A stretch of 64,000 nt of DNA. Source: DASXMT01 sp035552655. GTDB lineage: Bacteria; Actinomycetota; Acidimicrobiia; Acidimicrobiales; RAAP-2. Shown here piece by piece: positions 17,601-25,606 of this stretch. Made by a program: the position numbers and the translations under genes. A model generated the notes under the pieces. It ran no database searches. It was not told the DNA's origin and saw only the letters and a list, made by a program, of their open reading frames with translations. The DNA is taken from NCBI GenBank assembly GCA_035552655.1, contig DASZLD010000088.1:11541-75540 (forward strand). Direction: 5' to 3'. Positions within the stretch are counted from its first letter, which is position 1. Every line of letters starts with the position of its first letter.

Positions 17601-18254
17601 GTCCACGGCGGCGGTGGACCGCTGATCGGCCACATCGAAGTGGGTCAGCCGATCCACCTCGTCCCCCCACAGATCGATCCGGACGGGCTCGTCGTCGGTC
17701 GAGGGGAAGACATCGACGATGCCGCCCCGGACGGCCAGCTCGCCGCGGTGCTCCACCAGCGACTCGCGCCGGTAGCCCATGCCCACCAGCCGGGCCACGA
17801 GATCGTCGACCACCAGCGAGTCGCCCTTGGCGATGGTGACGGGGCGGGCGGCGTGGCGCCACGGGCCCAGCTGCTGGAGGACGGCCTTGATCGGGGCCAC
17901 CACCACACCCGGCGACCGGTCGTCGGGCTCGCCGGCCAGTTGCCACAGCAGCTGGAGCCGGCGACCCATGGTCGAGACCTCGGGGCTCACCCGTTCGAAG
18001 GGCAACGTCTCCCAGGCCGGGAACACCCGCACGCCTTCTGGTGAGAACACATCGAGGTCATGGGCCAGCTGTTCGGCGGCTGTGCCCGTCGGGGTGATGA
18101 CCAGCACCGGTCGACGGGCGCTGAGTCGGATGACACCGGCCAACGCGAAGGCCTGAGCCGGGGTGGACACGGCCAGGGTGGCACCGGACGCGCCGATCAC
18201 CCGCGCCATGGCGGGTTCGTTGCGGAGAAGGGCCGGGAGCGAGCGGAGGCTCAC
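14679..18254 (-). CDS. mfd: Transcription-repair coupling factor
   Basis: A 1191-residue Mfd, which displaces stalled RNA polymerase and recruits UvrA. The N-terminal UvrB-homology module (residues 1-400) is followed by a Pro-rich linker, the CarD-like polymerase-interacting domain (about 498-560, APGNYVVHRQHGVARYGG), and the RecG-like motor with Walker A GDVGFGKTE (about 648), DEEQ box VVDEEQRFG (about 746) and LRGRVGR. The TRCF C-terminal domain completes it. Start is GTG at 18254. Length fits the family. The linker carries a 27-bp tandem duplication (see the repeat feature). It lies 39 bp after pth. Confidence 0.97.
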   Translation of the reverse strand: MSLRSLPALLRNEPAMARVIGASGATLAVSTPAQAFALAGVIRLSARRPVLVITPTGTAAEQLAHDLDVFSPEGVRVFPAWETLPFERVSPEVSTMGRRLQLLWQLAGEPDDRSPGVVVAPIKAVLQQLGPWRHAARPVTIAKGDSLVVDDLVARLVGMGYRRESLVEHRGELAVRGGIVDVFPSTDDEPVRIDLWGDEVDRLTHFDVADQRSTAAVDSVSLFGCRELVPDKDVRRLAATLVGTAPWGRHQWEQLSDGALFDGMESWLPWLSPSEEIITDLLPSTAVVIVVEPRRVRQRAEELADEESALADALAGTWGLEAGAGAPRLHVPFDRLLAKSDAAMLSLVPTAEGPQVPAIESRGWEPILGDGSKLAGQVQGLVDGGFTVALCAGSRTGADRLATILAEEGVVVPILDGETGGGGAEEPLPRSGEQPPPRPGADQPPPRPGAQIVVTSVDRGFIVPGSKVAVLAESDVTGRHRPHRQARTRARPVDGFFDDLAPGNYVVHRQHGVARYGGMVTRTMGGSTRDYLLLEYRGGDKLYLPTDQIELLTPYAGGDSPTVNRLGGSEWQRARSKARAAVHEIAEELVALYRRRLEVEGRAFGPDTPWQAELESSFPFVETSDQLRAIEDVKADMERPLPMDRLVCGDVGFGKTEVAIRAVFKAVQEGTQAAVLVPTTLLASQHFQTFTERYAPFPVRVEMLSRFLTNAQAKKVVDGLADGSVDVVIGTHRLLAADIVFKKLGLLVVDEEQRFGVSHKETIKAMSDRVDVLTLTASPIPRTLEMALTGIRDLSMVNTPPAARRPILTHVGEFESAAASEAIRRELLREGQVFYVHNRVQSIDAVAEQVRRLAPEARVAVAHGQMDEGTLEQVVMEFWEGKHDVLVCTTIIESGIDMPSVNTLVVDRADLLGLGQLHQLRGRVGRAGQRAYAYLFHPADRVLTEQAYERLRTIGDHTELGSGFKIALRDLQIRGAGNLLGRDQSGHIAAVGYDLYVQMVSEAVAELKGEARPVAVDLSIDLPDAAHLPPTYVEAEDVRLEAYRRLTGVRTVAEVDDVRTEWEDRFGPLPPAAVALLDVALLRVECIRLGITDVAVTAPRPGSGMGVGGGRATAKLSPVSLPASAEIRLRRLAPGGSWHQDLHRLLVPVVADGPERRYAPVLVELLRSLIPPAAETKVTAPGDSPAPSTNR
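16906..16980 (-). repeat. 27-bp tandem repeat within mfd
   Basis: Two adjacent 27-bp units (16906-16932 and 16933-16959) differ only in their last few bases, and a diverged partial third copy runs to about 16980. The unit is nine codons, so the reading frame is kept and the protein gains a repeated Pro/Arg/Gly motif (PPPRPGA/D) in the linker between the UvrB-like and CarD-like domains. Confidence 0.85.
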
Positions 18255-18293
18255 CCGCTCAGGGTACCGGGACGGTGGGACAGGGCCGCTCGG

Positions 18294-18872
18294 TCACGCG
18301 AGGGTATTGAACCGGTTCATGGCCGCCTCCATGCCCTCACTGACGATGGCCTCCACCGCGTCGGCGGCCACGGCCACGGCCACCTCCAGGCCCTCCCGCT
18401 CCGCCTTGCCCGGGCGCTTCAACACATAGTCGGCGCCGGGCTGGCGTCCGGGGGGCTTCCCGATCCCGATCCGCACCCGCAGGAAGCCGGGGTCGTGCAC
18501 GTGGTTGGTGATCGACTTCAGGCCGTTGTGGCCGGCGTTTCCCCCGCCCACCTTCAGCTTCACCCGGCCCGAGGGGAGGTCGAGCTCGTCGTGTACCACC
18601 ACCAGGCCGGCCAGGCCCTGGTTGTCGCTCAAGCCGGCCCGCCGGACCAGGGGGGCGACGGCCACGCCGGATTCGTTCATGTACACCGTGGGGACGGCCA
18701 ACATGACCCGATGCCCGGCGATGTGGACGGTGGCGGCACCGGCGTGGAGGCCCTTTTCGTTCTTCAAGCGACCGCCGTGGCGATCGGCCAACAACGACAC
18801 CGCGTCGGCACCCACGTTGTGCCGGGTTCCGTCGAACTCGGCCCCGGGGTTGCCCAGCCCCACCACCAGCAA
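18294..18872 (-). CDS. pth: Peptidyl-tRNA hydrolase
   Basis: A 192-residue Pth, which recycles peptidyl-tRNA dropped from stalled ribosomes. Diagnostic segments are VVGLGNPGAEFDGTRHNVG with catalytic His18, VPTVYMNESG, VVHDELDLPSGR and GGNAGHNGLKS. A TTG start at 18872 is used because no ATG or GTG lies upstream before the rplY stop and the family begins a few residues before VGLGNPG. A start a few codons further upstream cannot be excluded. It follows rplY by 35 bp, the same order as in mycobacteria. Confidence 0.95.
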   Translation of the reverse strand: MLVVGLGNPGAEFDGTRHNVGADAVSLLADRHGGRLKNEKGLHAGAATVHIAGHRVMLAVPTVYMNESGVAVAPLVRRAGLSDNQGLAGLVVVHDELDLPSGRVKLKVGGGNAGHNGLKSITNHVHDPGFLRVRIGIGKPPGRQPGADYVLKRPGKAEREGLEVAVAVAADAVEAIVSEGMEAAMNRFNTLA

Positions 18873-18907
18873 GTCGGCCGGCGAACCGGTCCGGGAGCGG
18901 AAGAGGC

Positions 18908-19576
18908 TCAGCCTTCGCCCTCGCTGGTGGCCTCGGCTGCCTCGGCACCCTCTTCGCCCTCGACGCCCTCTTCGCCCTCGACGGCTTCGCCCTCGAAGCC
19001 CTCTTCGCCGGTGGTGGCCACCCGTGGCGGCTGGCCGACGACGACCGAGACATCGTCGTCGATGTCGGCGGTGACCCCGTCAGGCAGGGTGATGTCCGAC
19101 ACCTTCAACGAGGCGCCGATGATCAGGTCGGAGATGTCGATCTCGAGCGACGAGGGGATGGCCGTGGGGACGGCCCGGATGGGCAGGGTGAAGAGCTGCT
19201 GGTCGACCACACCGTCGCCGTGGTGGACCTCGATGGCCTCACCGATCAGGTTGATGGTGACCTCGGCCGCGATGACCTCGTCCCGGCGAACGATCAGGAA
19301 GTCGATGTGGGTCACCGTGCCCTTGACCGGATGCCGCTGGATGTCACGGGCCAGGGTGAGGTAGCTGGTGCCGGCGACATCGAGGGTGAGCAACGTGTTC
19401 AGGCTGGCCTCGCCCGACATCGCCGTCCGGAACTCCCTGGCCACCACGGACACAGGCACCGGGTCGGTACCGTGGCCGTACACCACTCCGGGGATCTTTC
19501 CCTCGTTCCGCAAACGGCGCGTCGAGCTGGTGCCGATGGTTCGGCCGGGCTCGGCGACAAGCGTGGTATCGGGCAT
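18908..19576 (-). CDS. rplY: 50S ribosomal protein L25/general stress protein Ctc
   Basis: A 222-residue long-form bL25 (Ctc/TL5 type) that binds 5S rRNA. The ATG at 19576 is preceded by GAGGAG at 8-nt spacing and gives the family start MPDTTLVAEPGR. Residues 1-90 are the 5S-binding beta-barrel (LRNEGKIPGVVYGHG), about 95-185 the second TL5 domain (PDGVTADIDDDVSVV), and the last 35 residues are a Glu/Gly/Ala-rich acidic tail. Such acidic tails are usual in actinobacterial L25. It lies between prs and pth. Confidence 0.95.
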   Translation of the reverse strand: MPDTTLVAEPGRTIGTSSTRRLRNEGKIPGVVYGHGTDPVPVSVVAREFRTAMSGEASLNTLLTLDVAGTSYLTLARDIQRHPVKGTVTHIDFLIVRRDEVIAAEVTINLIGEAIEVHHGDGVVDQQLFTLPIRAVPTAIPSSLEIDISDLIIGASLKVSDITLPDGVTADIDDDVSVVVGQPPRVATTGEEGFEGEAVEGEEGVEGEEGAEAAEATSEGEG

Positions 19577-19605
19577 ACGGGGACTCCTCAGGTGATGCTG
19601 ACAGG

Positions 19606-19632
19606 GGCGCAGCGCCACCGGTCGCCGACCGG
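19606..19632 (-). promoter_or_regulatory. Two adjacent hairpins in the prs-rplY gap
   Basis: GGCGC-A-GCGCC (19606-19616) and CCGGTC-GCC-GACCGG (19618-19632) are perfect inverted repeats side by side. They lie about 125 bp after the prs stop and 30 bp before the rplY start, in the 181-bp gap. They could be a terminator/attenuator between prs and rplY or leader structure for L25 synthesis. No U-tract is seen, and the first repeat is too tight to form as drawn. Confidence 0.3.
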
Positions 19633-19757
19633 CAGGTCGGGGGACGGCCGCTGCTGACGGGCCTACAGCATAGACAGGACCAGGGGCGTCAGGCGACCCG
19701 GGTGCCCAGCGCCCTGCCTGGGGACCCAGCCCGGGCACCCAGCCGAGGGCCGGTCCC

Positions 19758-20729
19758 TCAGACCAGGTTGTCCCCGCCGAAGATCTCCGAGACCGAGGTG
19801 TCCTCGAACACGGCATCGATGGCATCGGAGATCAGCTTGGCCACCGACAGCACCTCGAGCTTGTCGAATTGCCTCTCGGGCGGGATGGGCAAGGTGTTGG
19901 TCACCACCACCTTGGTCAGGGCCGAGTTCTTCAACCGGTCCACGGCCGGATCGGACAGCACGGGGTGGGTGGCCATGGCCCACACCTCGGTGGCCCCCCG
20001 CTCGGCCAACAGGTTGGCCGCGGCCACGATGGTCCCCGCGGTGTCGATCATGTCGTCGATGAGCACGCAGGTCCGGCCCTCCACGTCGCCCACCACGTGG
20101 AGGGCTTCCACCGTGTTGGCCTTCACGTGGGACCGGCGCTTGTGCACCATGGCCAGGTCGGCCCCCAGGATCTGCCCGAAGCGGTCGGCCACCCGCACCC
20201 GGCCGGCGTCGGGGGCCACCACCACCAGGTCTTTGATGGCCTGATCCCGGAGGTAATCGACCAGCACCGGGGCGGCGGTGAGGTGGTCGAAGGGCACGTC
20301 GAAGAAGCCCTGGATCTGACCCGAGTGCAGGTCGACGCTGACCACCCGGTCGGCCCCGGCCACCGACAGCATGTCGGCCACCAACTTGGCCGTGATCGGC
20401 TCGCGGCCGGTGGCCTTGCGGTCCTGGCGCGAGTACCCGTAGTAGGGGCACACCGCGGTGATGCGCTTGGCCGAGGCCCGCTTGGCCGCGTCGATCATGA
20501 TCAGGTGCTCCATCAACGAGTCGTTGACCGGACCGCAGTGGGTCTGCACGATGAACACGTCGCTGCCCCGGATCGATGCCCCGTAGCGACAGTGGATCTC
20601 GCCGTTGGCGAATTCCCGAAGGTTGGCTTCGCCCAGTTCCACCCCCAACTGGCCGGCTATGTCGCGGGCCAGCTCGGGATGCGAGCGACCCGAGACCAAC
20701 TCCAGGCGTCGCTGGGGCGTGAACTCCAT
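19758..20729 (-). CDS. prs: Ribose-phosphate pyrophosphokinase
   Basis: A 323-residue PRPP synthetase (ribose-5-phosphate plus ATP to PRPP and AMP), the precursor step for nucleotides, His, Trp and NAD. The ATG at 20729 gives MEFTPQRRLELVSGRSHPELA. Key segments are FANGEIHCRYGASIRGSDVFIVQ, CPYYGYSRQDRK, the metal-binding VDLHSGQIQGFFD, the class I flexible-loop and ATP region KRRSHVKANTVEA, and the PRPP-binding CVLIDDMIDTAGT. It starts 10 bp after the glmU stop, the classic glmU-prs pair. Confidence 0.97.
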   Translation of the reverse strand: MEFTPQRRLELVSGRSHPELARDIAGQLGVELGEANLREFANGEIHCRYGASIRGSDVFIVQTHCGPVNDSLMEHLIMIDAAKRASAKRITAVCPYYGYSRQDRKATGREPITAKLVADMLSVAGADRVVSVDLHSGQIQGFFDVPFDHLTAAPVLVDYLRDQAIKDLVVVAPDAGRVRVADRFGQILGADLAMVHKRRSHVKANTVEALHVVGDVEGRTCVLIDDMIDTAGTIVAAANLLAERGATEVWAMATHPVLSDPAVDRLKNSALTKVVVTNTLPIPPERQFDKLEVLSVAKLISDAIDAVFEDTSVSEIFGGDNLV

Positions 20730-20739
20730 GGGCCTGACG

Positions 20740-21828
20740 CTACCGCGCCTCGGACACCGGCCCCACTGTTCCCCCTCGGGGTACGACCTCGCCTTCGCCC
20801 AGCACGGCGAAGGGACCGACCCGGGCCTCACTGCCCACCTCGGCCCGCCGGCTCACCGAGTTGGCGATGACCGCCCCTTCTCCCACCACGGTGTCGACCA
20901 GATGGCAGTTGGGCCCGATCTCGGCGTGCTGGGCCACCTGGCACTCGCCCTGGAGGATCACCCCGGGCAGGAGGACAACGTCGGGCGACAGCTGCACGTC
21001 GGCGTCGATGTAGGTCCGTTCCGGGTCCCACATGGTCACGCCCCGGCGCATCCACCGCTCGTTGATCCGGTCGCGCAACTCGGCTTCGGCCACGGCCAGC
21101 TGGGCGCGATCGTTGACCCCGGCCACTTCCATGGTGTCGTCGACCACCACCGACACCACCCGGTGGCCGGCCTCGTAGAGGACCCCCACCACATCGGTGA
21201 GGTAGTACTCGCCCTGGGCGTTGGCCGGGCTGAGCCGCCGGAGGGACGGGGCCAGCACGCTGCGCCGGAAGCAGTAGATGGACGTGTTGACCTCGTTGAC
21301 CGCCAGTTCTTCCTCGTCGGCGTCGGCGTGCTCCACCACGCGGGCCACCGCCTGGTCACGGCCGCGCACGATGCGTCCGTAGCCGGACGGATCCTCGATC
21401 ACTGCGGTCAACAAGGTGGCGGCAGCGTCCGAGGCCCGATGGTGGCGGACCAGCGCAGCCAGCGTGGCCGGGCGCAGCAACGGGGTGTCGCCCGGGAGGA
21501 CGACCACGTCGCCGTCGTCGTCGACCTCGTCGGGCAGGCCGGTCAGGGCCACCGACATGGCGTCCCCGGTCCCGTGCTGTTCGACCTGCTCGACGAATTC
21601 GATGTCCATGCCTGGAGGGGCGTGCTCCACCAGGGTCTTGGTCACCCACTCGGCACGATGACCCACGACCACCACCACCCGGTCCACCTGCAGCTCGGCC
21701 AGAGCGTCGAGCACGTGGAGCACCATGGGGCGCCCGCACAGCCGGTGGAGGGGCTTGGGGCGAGAGGACCGCATCCGGGTTCCCTCCCCGGCGGCCAGGA
21801 CCACAGCAGACAGTGGGCGGGATGTCAT
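20740..21828 (-). CDS. glmU: GlmU-type UDP-GlcNAc pyrophosphorylase lacking the acetyltransferase end
   Basis: A 362-residue protein. The N-terminal pyrophosphorylase domain is intact: LAAGEGTRMRSSRPKPLH at 11-28, QVEQHGTGDAM, VLPGDTPLL, GYGRIVR and EVNTSIYCF. It should make UDP-GlcNAc from UTP and GlcNAc-1-P. The left-handed beta-helix begins at about residue 270 (TYIDADVQLSPDVVLLPG) but stops after only a few hexapeptide turns at GPFAVLGEGEVVP. The region that in bifunctional GlmU (about 456 aa) carries the acetyltransferase His, Tyr and Asn is missing. The TAG stop is followed by prs after 10 bp, so there is no room for a lost C-terminus. Confidence 0.9.
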   Translation of the reverse strand: MTSRPLSAVVLAAGEGTRMRSSRPKPLHRLCGRPMVLHVLDALAELQVDRVVVVVGHRAEWVTKTLVEHAPPGMDIEFVEQVEQHGTGDAMSVALTGLPDEVDDDGDVVVLPGDTPLLRPATLAALVRHHRASDAAATLLTAVIEDPSGYGRIVRGRDQAVARVVEHADADEEELAVNEVNTSIYCFRRSVLAPSLRRLSPANAQGEYYLTDVVGVLYEAGHRVVSVVVDDTMEVAGVNDRAQLAVAEAELRDRINERWMRRGVTMWDPERTYIDADVQLSPDVVLLPGVILQGECQVAQHAEIGPNCHLVDTVVGEGAVIANSVSRRAEVGSEARVGPFAVLGEGEVVPRGGTVGPVSEAR

Positions 21829-21878
21829 CGGTCCACGAAAGGCGAGCACAAGTTCATGCGCCTATTCTTCCCACGTCC

Positions 21879-21912
21879 GGACCGCACGTGCAGTGCACGG
21901 TCCAGATAGCAT
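21879..21912 (+). promoter_or_regulatory. Promoter/operator of the acyl-CoA carboxylase operon
   Basis: TAGCAT at 21907-21912 is a -10-like element only 5 nt before the ATG at 21918, which would place the transcript start at or next to the start codon. Just upstream are two overlapping dyads: GGACCG...CGGTCC (21879-21903) and GTGCAGTGCAC (21888-21898). They cover the expected -35 zone and could bind a repressor such as a TetR-type regulator. The divergent glmU start is 51 bp from the left edge. Confidence 0.45.
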
Positions 21913-21917
21913 CTACT

Positions 21918-23516
21918 ATGCCCGTGCTCACCACCGCCATCGACGCCGAATCCCAGGAGTACCAGGCCAATCGGGCTGCCCTCCTCGAGGCGGTCGATGG
22001 CGTCAACGAGCAGCTGGCCCTGGCCCGGGAAGGGGGCGGCGCCCGGTACGTGGAGCGCCACCGCTCCCGGGGCAAGCTCCTGGCCCGCGAGCGTATCGAG
22101 CTGCTGGTGGACCGGGACTCGGCCTTCTTGGAGCTCTCGCCCCTGGCCGCCTGGGGGACCGACTTCAATGTGGGTGCGTCGCTGGTCACCGGCATCGGCG
22201 TGATCGAGGGCGTGGAGTGCCTGATCTCGGCCAACGACCCCACCGTGCGCGGCGGGGCCATGAACCCCATCACCTTCAACAAGGCAGCCCGGGCGTCCGA
22301 CATCGCCCAGGAGAACCGGCTCCCCACCGTCAGCCTGGTCGAGTCGGGCGGCGCCGACCTGCCCACCCAGGCCGAGCTGTTCATCCCCGGAGGCCGATCC
22401 TTCCGCGATCTCACCCACCGCTCGGCCCTGGCCCAGCCCACTGTGGCCCTGGTCTTCGGCAACTCCACCGCCGGTGGCGCCTATGTGCCCGGCATGAGCG
22501 ACTACATCGTGATGATCGAGGGCCGGTCCAAGGTGTTCCTGGGCGGCCCGCCCCTGGTCAAGATGGCCACCGGCGAGGAGTCCGACGACGAGGAGCTGGG
22601 CGGGGCCGACATGCACGCCCGCGTCTCGGGCCTGGCCGACGAGCTGGCCGTGGACGAGGTCGACGCCATCCGCCTCGGTCGCCAGATCGTGTCCCGGCTC
22701 AACTGGCGCAAGCTCGGTCCGGGCCCCACCCAGCCGGCCGATCCGCCCCTCTTCGACCCCGACGAGCTCCTGGGCATCGCCTCGGCCGATCCCAAGGTGC
22801 CCTTCGACCCGAGAGAAGTGCTGGCTCGCGTGGTCGACGGCTCCCGGTTCGACGAGTTCAAGCCCCACTATGGCACCAGCCTGGTCACCGGCTGGGCCTC
22901 CATCCACGGCTATCCCATCGGCGTGCTGGCCAACCACCGCGGTGTCCTGTTCTCCGAGGAGGCCAACAAGGCCACCCAGTTCATCCAGCTGGCCAACCAG
23001 ATCGACGTCCCCCTGGTCTTTTTGCAGAACACCACCGGCTACATGGTGGGCAAGGAGTACGAGCAGCGGGGCATCATCAAGGACGGGGCCAAGATGATCA
23101 ACGCGGTGGCCAACTCGTCGGTCCCCCACCTGACCATGAACATCGGCGCCTCCTACGGGGCGGGCAACTACGGGATGTGCGGGCGGGCCTACAACCCCCG
23201 CTTCCTCTTCGCCTGGCCCAATGCCCGCTCGGCCGTGATGGGCCCGACCCAGCTGGCCGGGGTGCTGTCCATCGTGGCCCGCCAGTCGGCCGAGGCTCGG
23301 GGTCTCCCCTTCGACCAGGAGGCCGACGCGGCCATGCGCCAGTCGGTGGAGTCGCAGATCGAAGCGGAGTCGCTCCCCCTCTATCTGACCTCCCGGCTCT
23401 ACGACGACGGCATCATCGACCCCCGCGACACCCGCACCGTCCTGGGGCTGAGCCTGTCGGTCATCGACAACCGCGAGATCAAGGGCACGCGTGGCTACGG
23501 CGTGTTCCGGATGTAG
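21918..23516 (+). CDS. Acyl-CoA carboxylase beta (carboxyltransferase) subunit, MCC/GCC-like
   Basis: A 532-residue carboxyltransferase subunit of a biotin-dependent acyl-CoA carboxylase. The ATG at 21918 sits 5 nt after a -10-like TAGCAT. It has the two crotonase-fold halves: the N half with SLVESGGADLPTQAELF and GNSTAGGAYVPGMSDY, the C half with NTTGYMVGKEYEQRGIIKDGAKM-type and GAGNYGMCGRAYNPRFLF segments. These match methylcrotonyl-/geranyl-CoA carboxylase beta subunits better than propionyl-CoA carboxylase. With the alpha subunit and AtuA-like gene next door, a branched enoyl-CoA substrate is likely. Exact substrate is not determined. Confidence 0.85.
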   Translation: MPVLTTAIDAESQEYQANRAALLEAVDGVNEQLALAREGGGARYVERHRSRGKLLARERIELLVDRDSAFLELSPLAAWGTDFNVGASLVTGIGVIEGVECLISANDPTVRGGAMNPITFNKAARASDIAQENRLPTVSLVESGGADLPTQAELFIPGGRSFRDLTHRSALAQPTVALVFGNSTAGGAYVPGMSDYIVMIEGRSKVFLGGPPLVKMATGEESDDEELGGADMHARVSGLADELAVDEVDAIRLGRQIVSRLNWRKLGPGPTQPADPPLFDPDELLGIASADPKVPFDPREVLARVVDGSRFDEFKPHYGTSLVTGWASIHGYPIGVLANHRGVLFSEEANKATQFIQLANQIDVPLVFLQNTTGYMVGKEYEQRGIIKDGAKMINAVANSSVPHLTMNIGASYGAGNYGMCGRAYNPRFLFAWPNARSAVMGPTQLAGVLSIVARQSAEARGLPFDQEADAAMRQSVESQIEAESLPLYLTSRLYDDGIIDPRDTRTVLGLSLSVIDNREIKGTRGYGVFRM

Positions 23517-23521
23517 CGGCG

Positions 23522-25606
23522 ATGCCCCCCATCACCTCCTTGCTGGTGGCCAACCGGGGCGAAATCGCCCGGCGGATCTTCCGCACTGCCCGGTCCATGG
23601 GCATCACCTGTGTCGCCGTGTACTCCGATGCCGACGCCGACAGCCCCCACGTGGCCGAGGCCGATCTGGCCGTTCGCCTCCCCGGGCTGTCCCCCACCGA
23701 CACCTACCTGCGCACCGACCTCCTCCTGCAAGCCGCCGCTCGTTCCGGAGCGGACGCCGTCCACCCCGGCTATGGCTTCTTGTCCGAACGGGCCGACTTC
23801 GCGTCGGCGGTCGTCGATGCCGGCCTGACCTGGGTCGGGCCTCCGGCCGCGGCCATCGCCGCCATGGGGTCCAAGATCGGGAGCAAGGAGCTGATGCGGG
23901 CCGCCGGGGTGCCCACCCTGCCCTCGATCGTCGTCCCCGAGACGGGCGACGCCGATGGCGACGAAGCCGACGCCCTGGGTTGGCCGTTGCTGGTGAAGGC
24001 GTCGGCGGGCGGGGGCGGCCGGGGGATGCGCATCGTCGAGCGGATCGACGACCTAGCTGAGGCTGTATCGGGGGCCCGACGCGAGGCCGAGGCGGCGTTC
24101 GGCGACGGCACCCTGTTCCTCGAGCGCTACGTCACCGATCCCCGCCACATCGAGGTACAGATCCTGGCCGATGGCCATGGCGACGTGGTTGCCCTGTTCG
24201 AGCGGGAATGCTCCATCCAGCGGCGCCACCAGAAGATCATCGAGGAGTCGCCCTCGCCGGTGGTCAGCTCCAGCCAGCGCGCCCGTCTGTGCGATGCGGC
24301 CACGGCCGCGGCCCGGGCCGTGGGCTACACCAATGCGGGCACGGTGGAGTTCGTGCTCGACCCGGCCGGCACCGATGCGGACGGGAGCTTCTACTTCTTG
24401 GAGATGAACACCCGTCTCCAGGTCGAGCACCCGGTCACCGAGCTGGTCACCGGATGCGATCTGGTCCGGCTGCAGCTCCTGGTGGCCGAGGGCCAGGCCT
24501 TGCCGCCCGAGGTGCACGCGGCGCTGTCCCGGGGGCCGGTGGGACACGCGGTGGAAGCCCGGATCTACGCCGAGGACCCGGCGGCCGACTGGCTCCCGTC
24601 GACCGGCACCGTGCACCGGTTCGAGATCCCCGCCGCCTCCCCGGTGTCTGCTTCCTCGGCCGACGGCTCCCCGGCCGAAGACGGGACCAGCCTCCGGGTG
24701 GACAGCGGCGTCGAGTCGGGCAGCACGGTCAGCCCCCACTACGACCCCATGCTGGCCAAGGTCATCACCCACGGGCCGACCCGGGCCGAGGCCGTGGCCG
24801 CACTGGCCCGGGTCCTGTCGACCAGCGCCATCCACGGCGTGACCACCAACCGGGACCTCTTGGTCCGGACCCTTCGCCATCCTGCCTTTGCGGCCGGCGA
24901 CATCGACACCGGGTTCCTCGAGCGGCACGACCTCTCCAAGCTGAGCGCGCCGCTGGCCGACGCCCAAGCGGTGGAGCGCCACGCCGTCGCCGCCGCCCTC
25001 ACCGGGCGCGCCCATCGTCGGGCCCAGGCCACCGTGCAGCCGGCCATGCCCTCGGGCTGGCGGAACAACCCCTCCCAGCTGGAGCAGACCACCTTCGACG
25101 TCCAGGACCACTCCATCACCGTCGGCTATCGCTTCGACCGCGCCGGCAGCCACGTCGAGCTGATCGAGATCGACGGTGGGGACCAGCTCATGGTGGTCGG
25201 CCAGCTGGATGCCGACTCGGTGGTCCTGACCGTGGACGATGTCACCCGCCGGTACCGGGTGGCTCGAGCGGCGCACACCACCTTCGTCGACGGGCCCGAC
25301 GGCTCGACGGTGCTGGTCGAACAGGAGCGGTTCCCCATCCCCGGCAGCCAGGTCCCCGCCGGCTCGGCCGTGGCCCCCATGCCGGGCGGCGTGGCCCGGG
25401 TCAATGTGGCCGTCGGGGACCACGTGCAGGCCGGCCAGGACCTGGTGGTGCTGGAGGCCATGAAGATGGAGCACACCGTGCACGCCGCCATCGAGGGCAC
25501 GGTGGCCGAGGTCATGGTGACCCCCGGCACCCAGGTCGAGTCGGGCCAGGTCCTGGTGGTGTTGGAGGAGACAGCCGGTCCCGGGGAACAGACGGACGAC
25601 CGGTGA
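23522..25606 (+). CDS. Acyl-CoA carboxylase alpha (biotin carboxylase/BCCP) subunit
   Basis: A 694-residue alpha subunit starting 5 bp after the beta gene. The biotin carboxylase domain (about 1-450) shows LLVANRGEIARRI, HPGYGFLSERADF, the ATP-grasp loop ASAGGGGRGMR, EVQILADGHGDVV, ERECSIQRRHQKIIEE and MNTRLQVEHPVTE. A linking domain of about 150 residues precedes a C-terminal BCCP domain with the biotinylation site EAMKMEH (Lys near 640). A Ser/Ala/Asp-rich low-complexity insertion lies around residues 375-395. Its stop overlaps the next start by GTGA. Together with the beta subunit it forms a complete carboxylase. Confidence 0.93.
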   Translation: MPPITSLLVANRGEIARRIFRTARSMGITCVAVYSDADADSPHVAEADLAVRLPGLSPTDTYLRTDLLLQAAARSGADAVHPGYGFLSERADFASAVVDAGLTWVGPPAAAIAAMGSKIGSKELMRAAGVPTLPSIVVPETGDADGDEADALGWPLLVKASAGGGGRGMRIVERIDDLAEAVSGARREAEAAFGDGTLFLERYVTDPRHIEVQILADGHGDVVALFERECSIQRRHQKIIEESPSPVVSSSQRARLCDAATAAARAVGYTNAGTVEFVLDPAGTDADGSFYFLEMNTRLQVEHPVTELVTGCDLVRLQLLVAEGQALPPEVHAALSRGPVGHAVEARIYAEDPAADWLPSTGTVHRFEIPAASPVSASSADGSPAEDGTSLRVDSGVESGSTVSPHYDPMLAKVITHGPTRAEAVAALARVLSTSAIHGVTTNRDLLVRTLRHPAFAAGDIDTGFLERHDLSKLSAPLADAQAVERHAVAAALTGRAHRRAQATVQPAMPSGWRNNPSQLEQTTFDVQDHSITVGYRFDRAGSHVELIEIDGGDQLMVVGQLDADSVVLTVDDVTRRYRVARAAHTTFVDGPDGSTVLVEQERFPIPGSQVPAGSAVAPMPGGVARVNVAVGDHVQAGQDLVVLEAMKMEHTVHAAIEGTVAEVMVTPGTQVESGQVLVVLEETAGPGEQTDDR

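Noticed and set aside
20740..20757. Possible frameshift truncating GlmU
   Set aside because: Only 10 bp separate the stop from prs, and no beta-helix continuation exists in any frame; the short form appears genuine.
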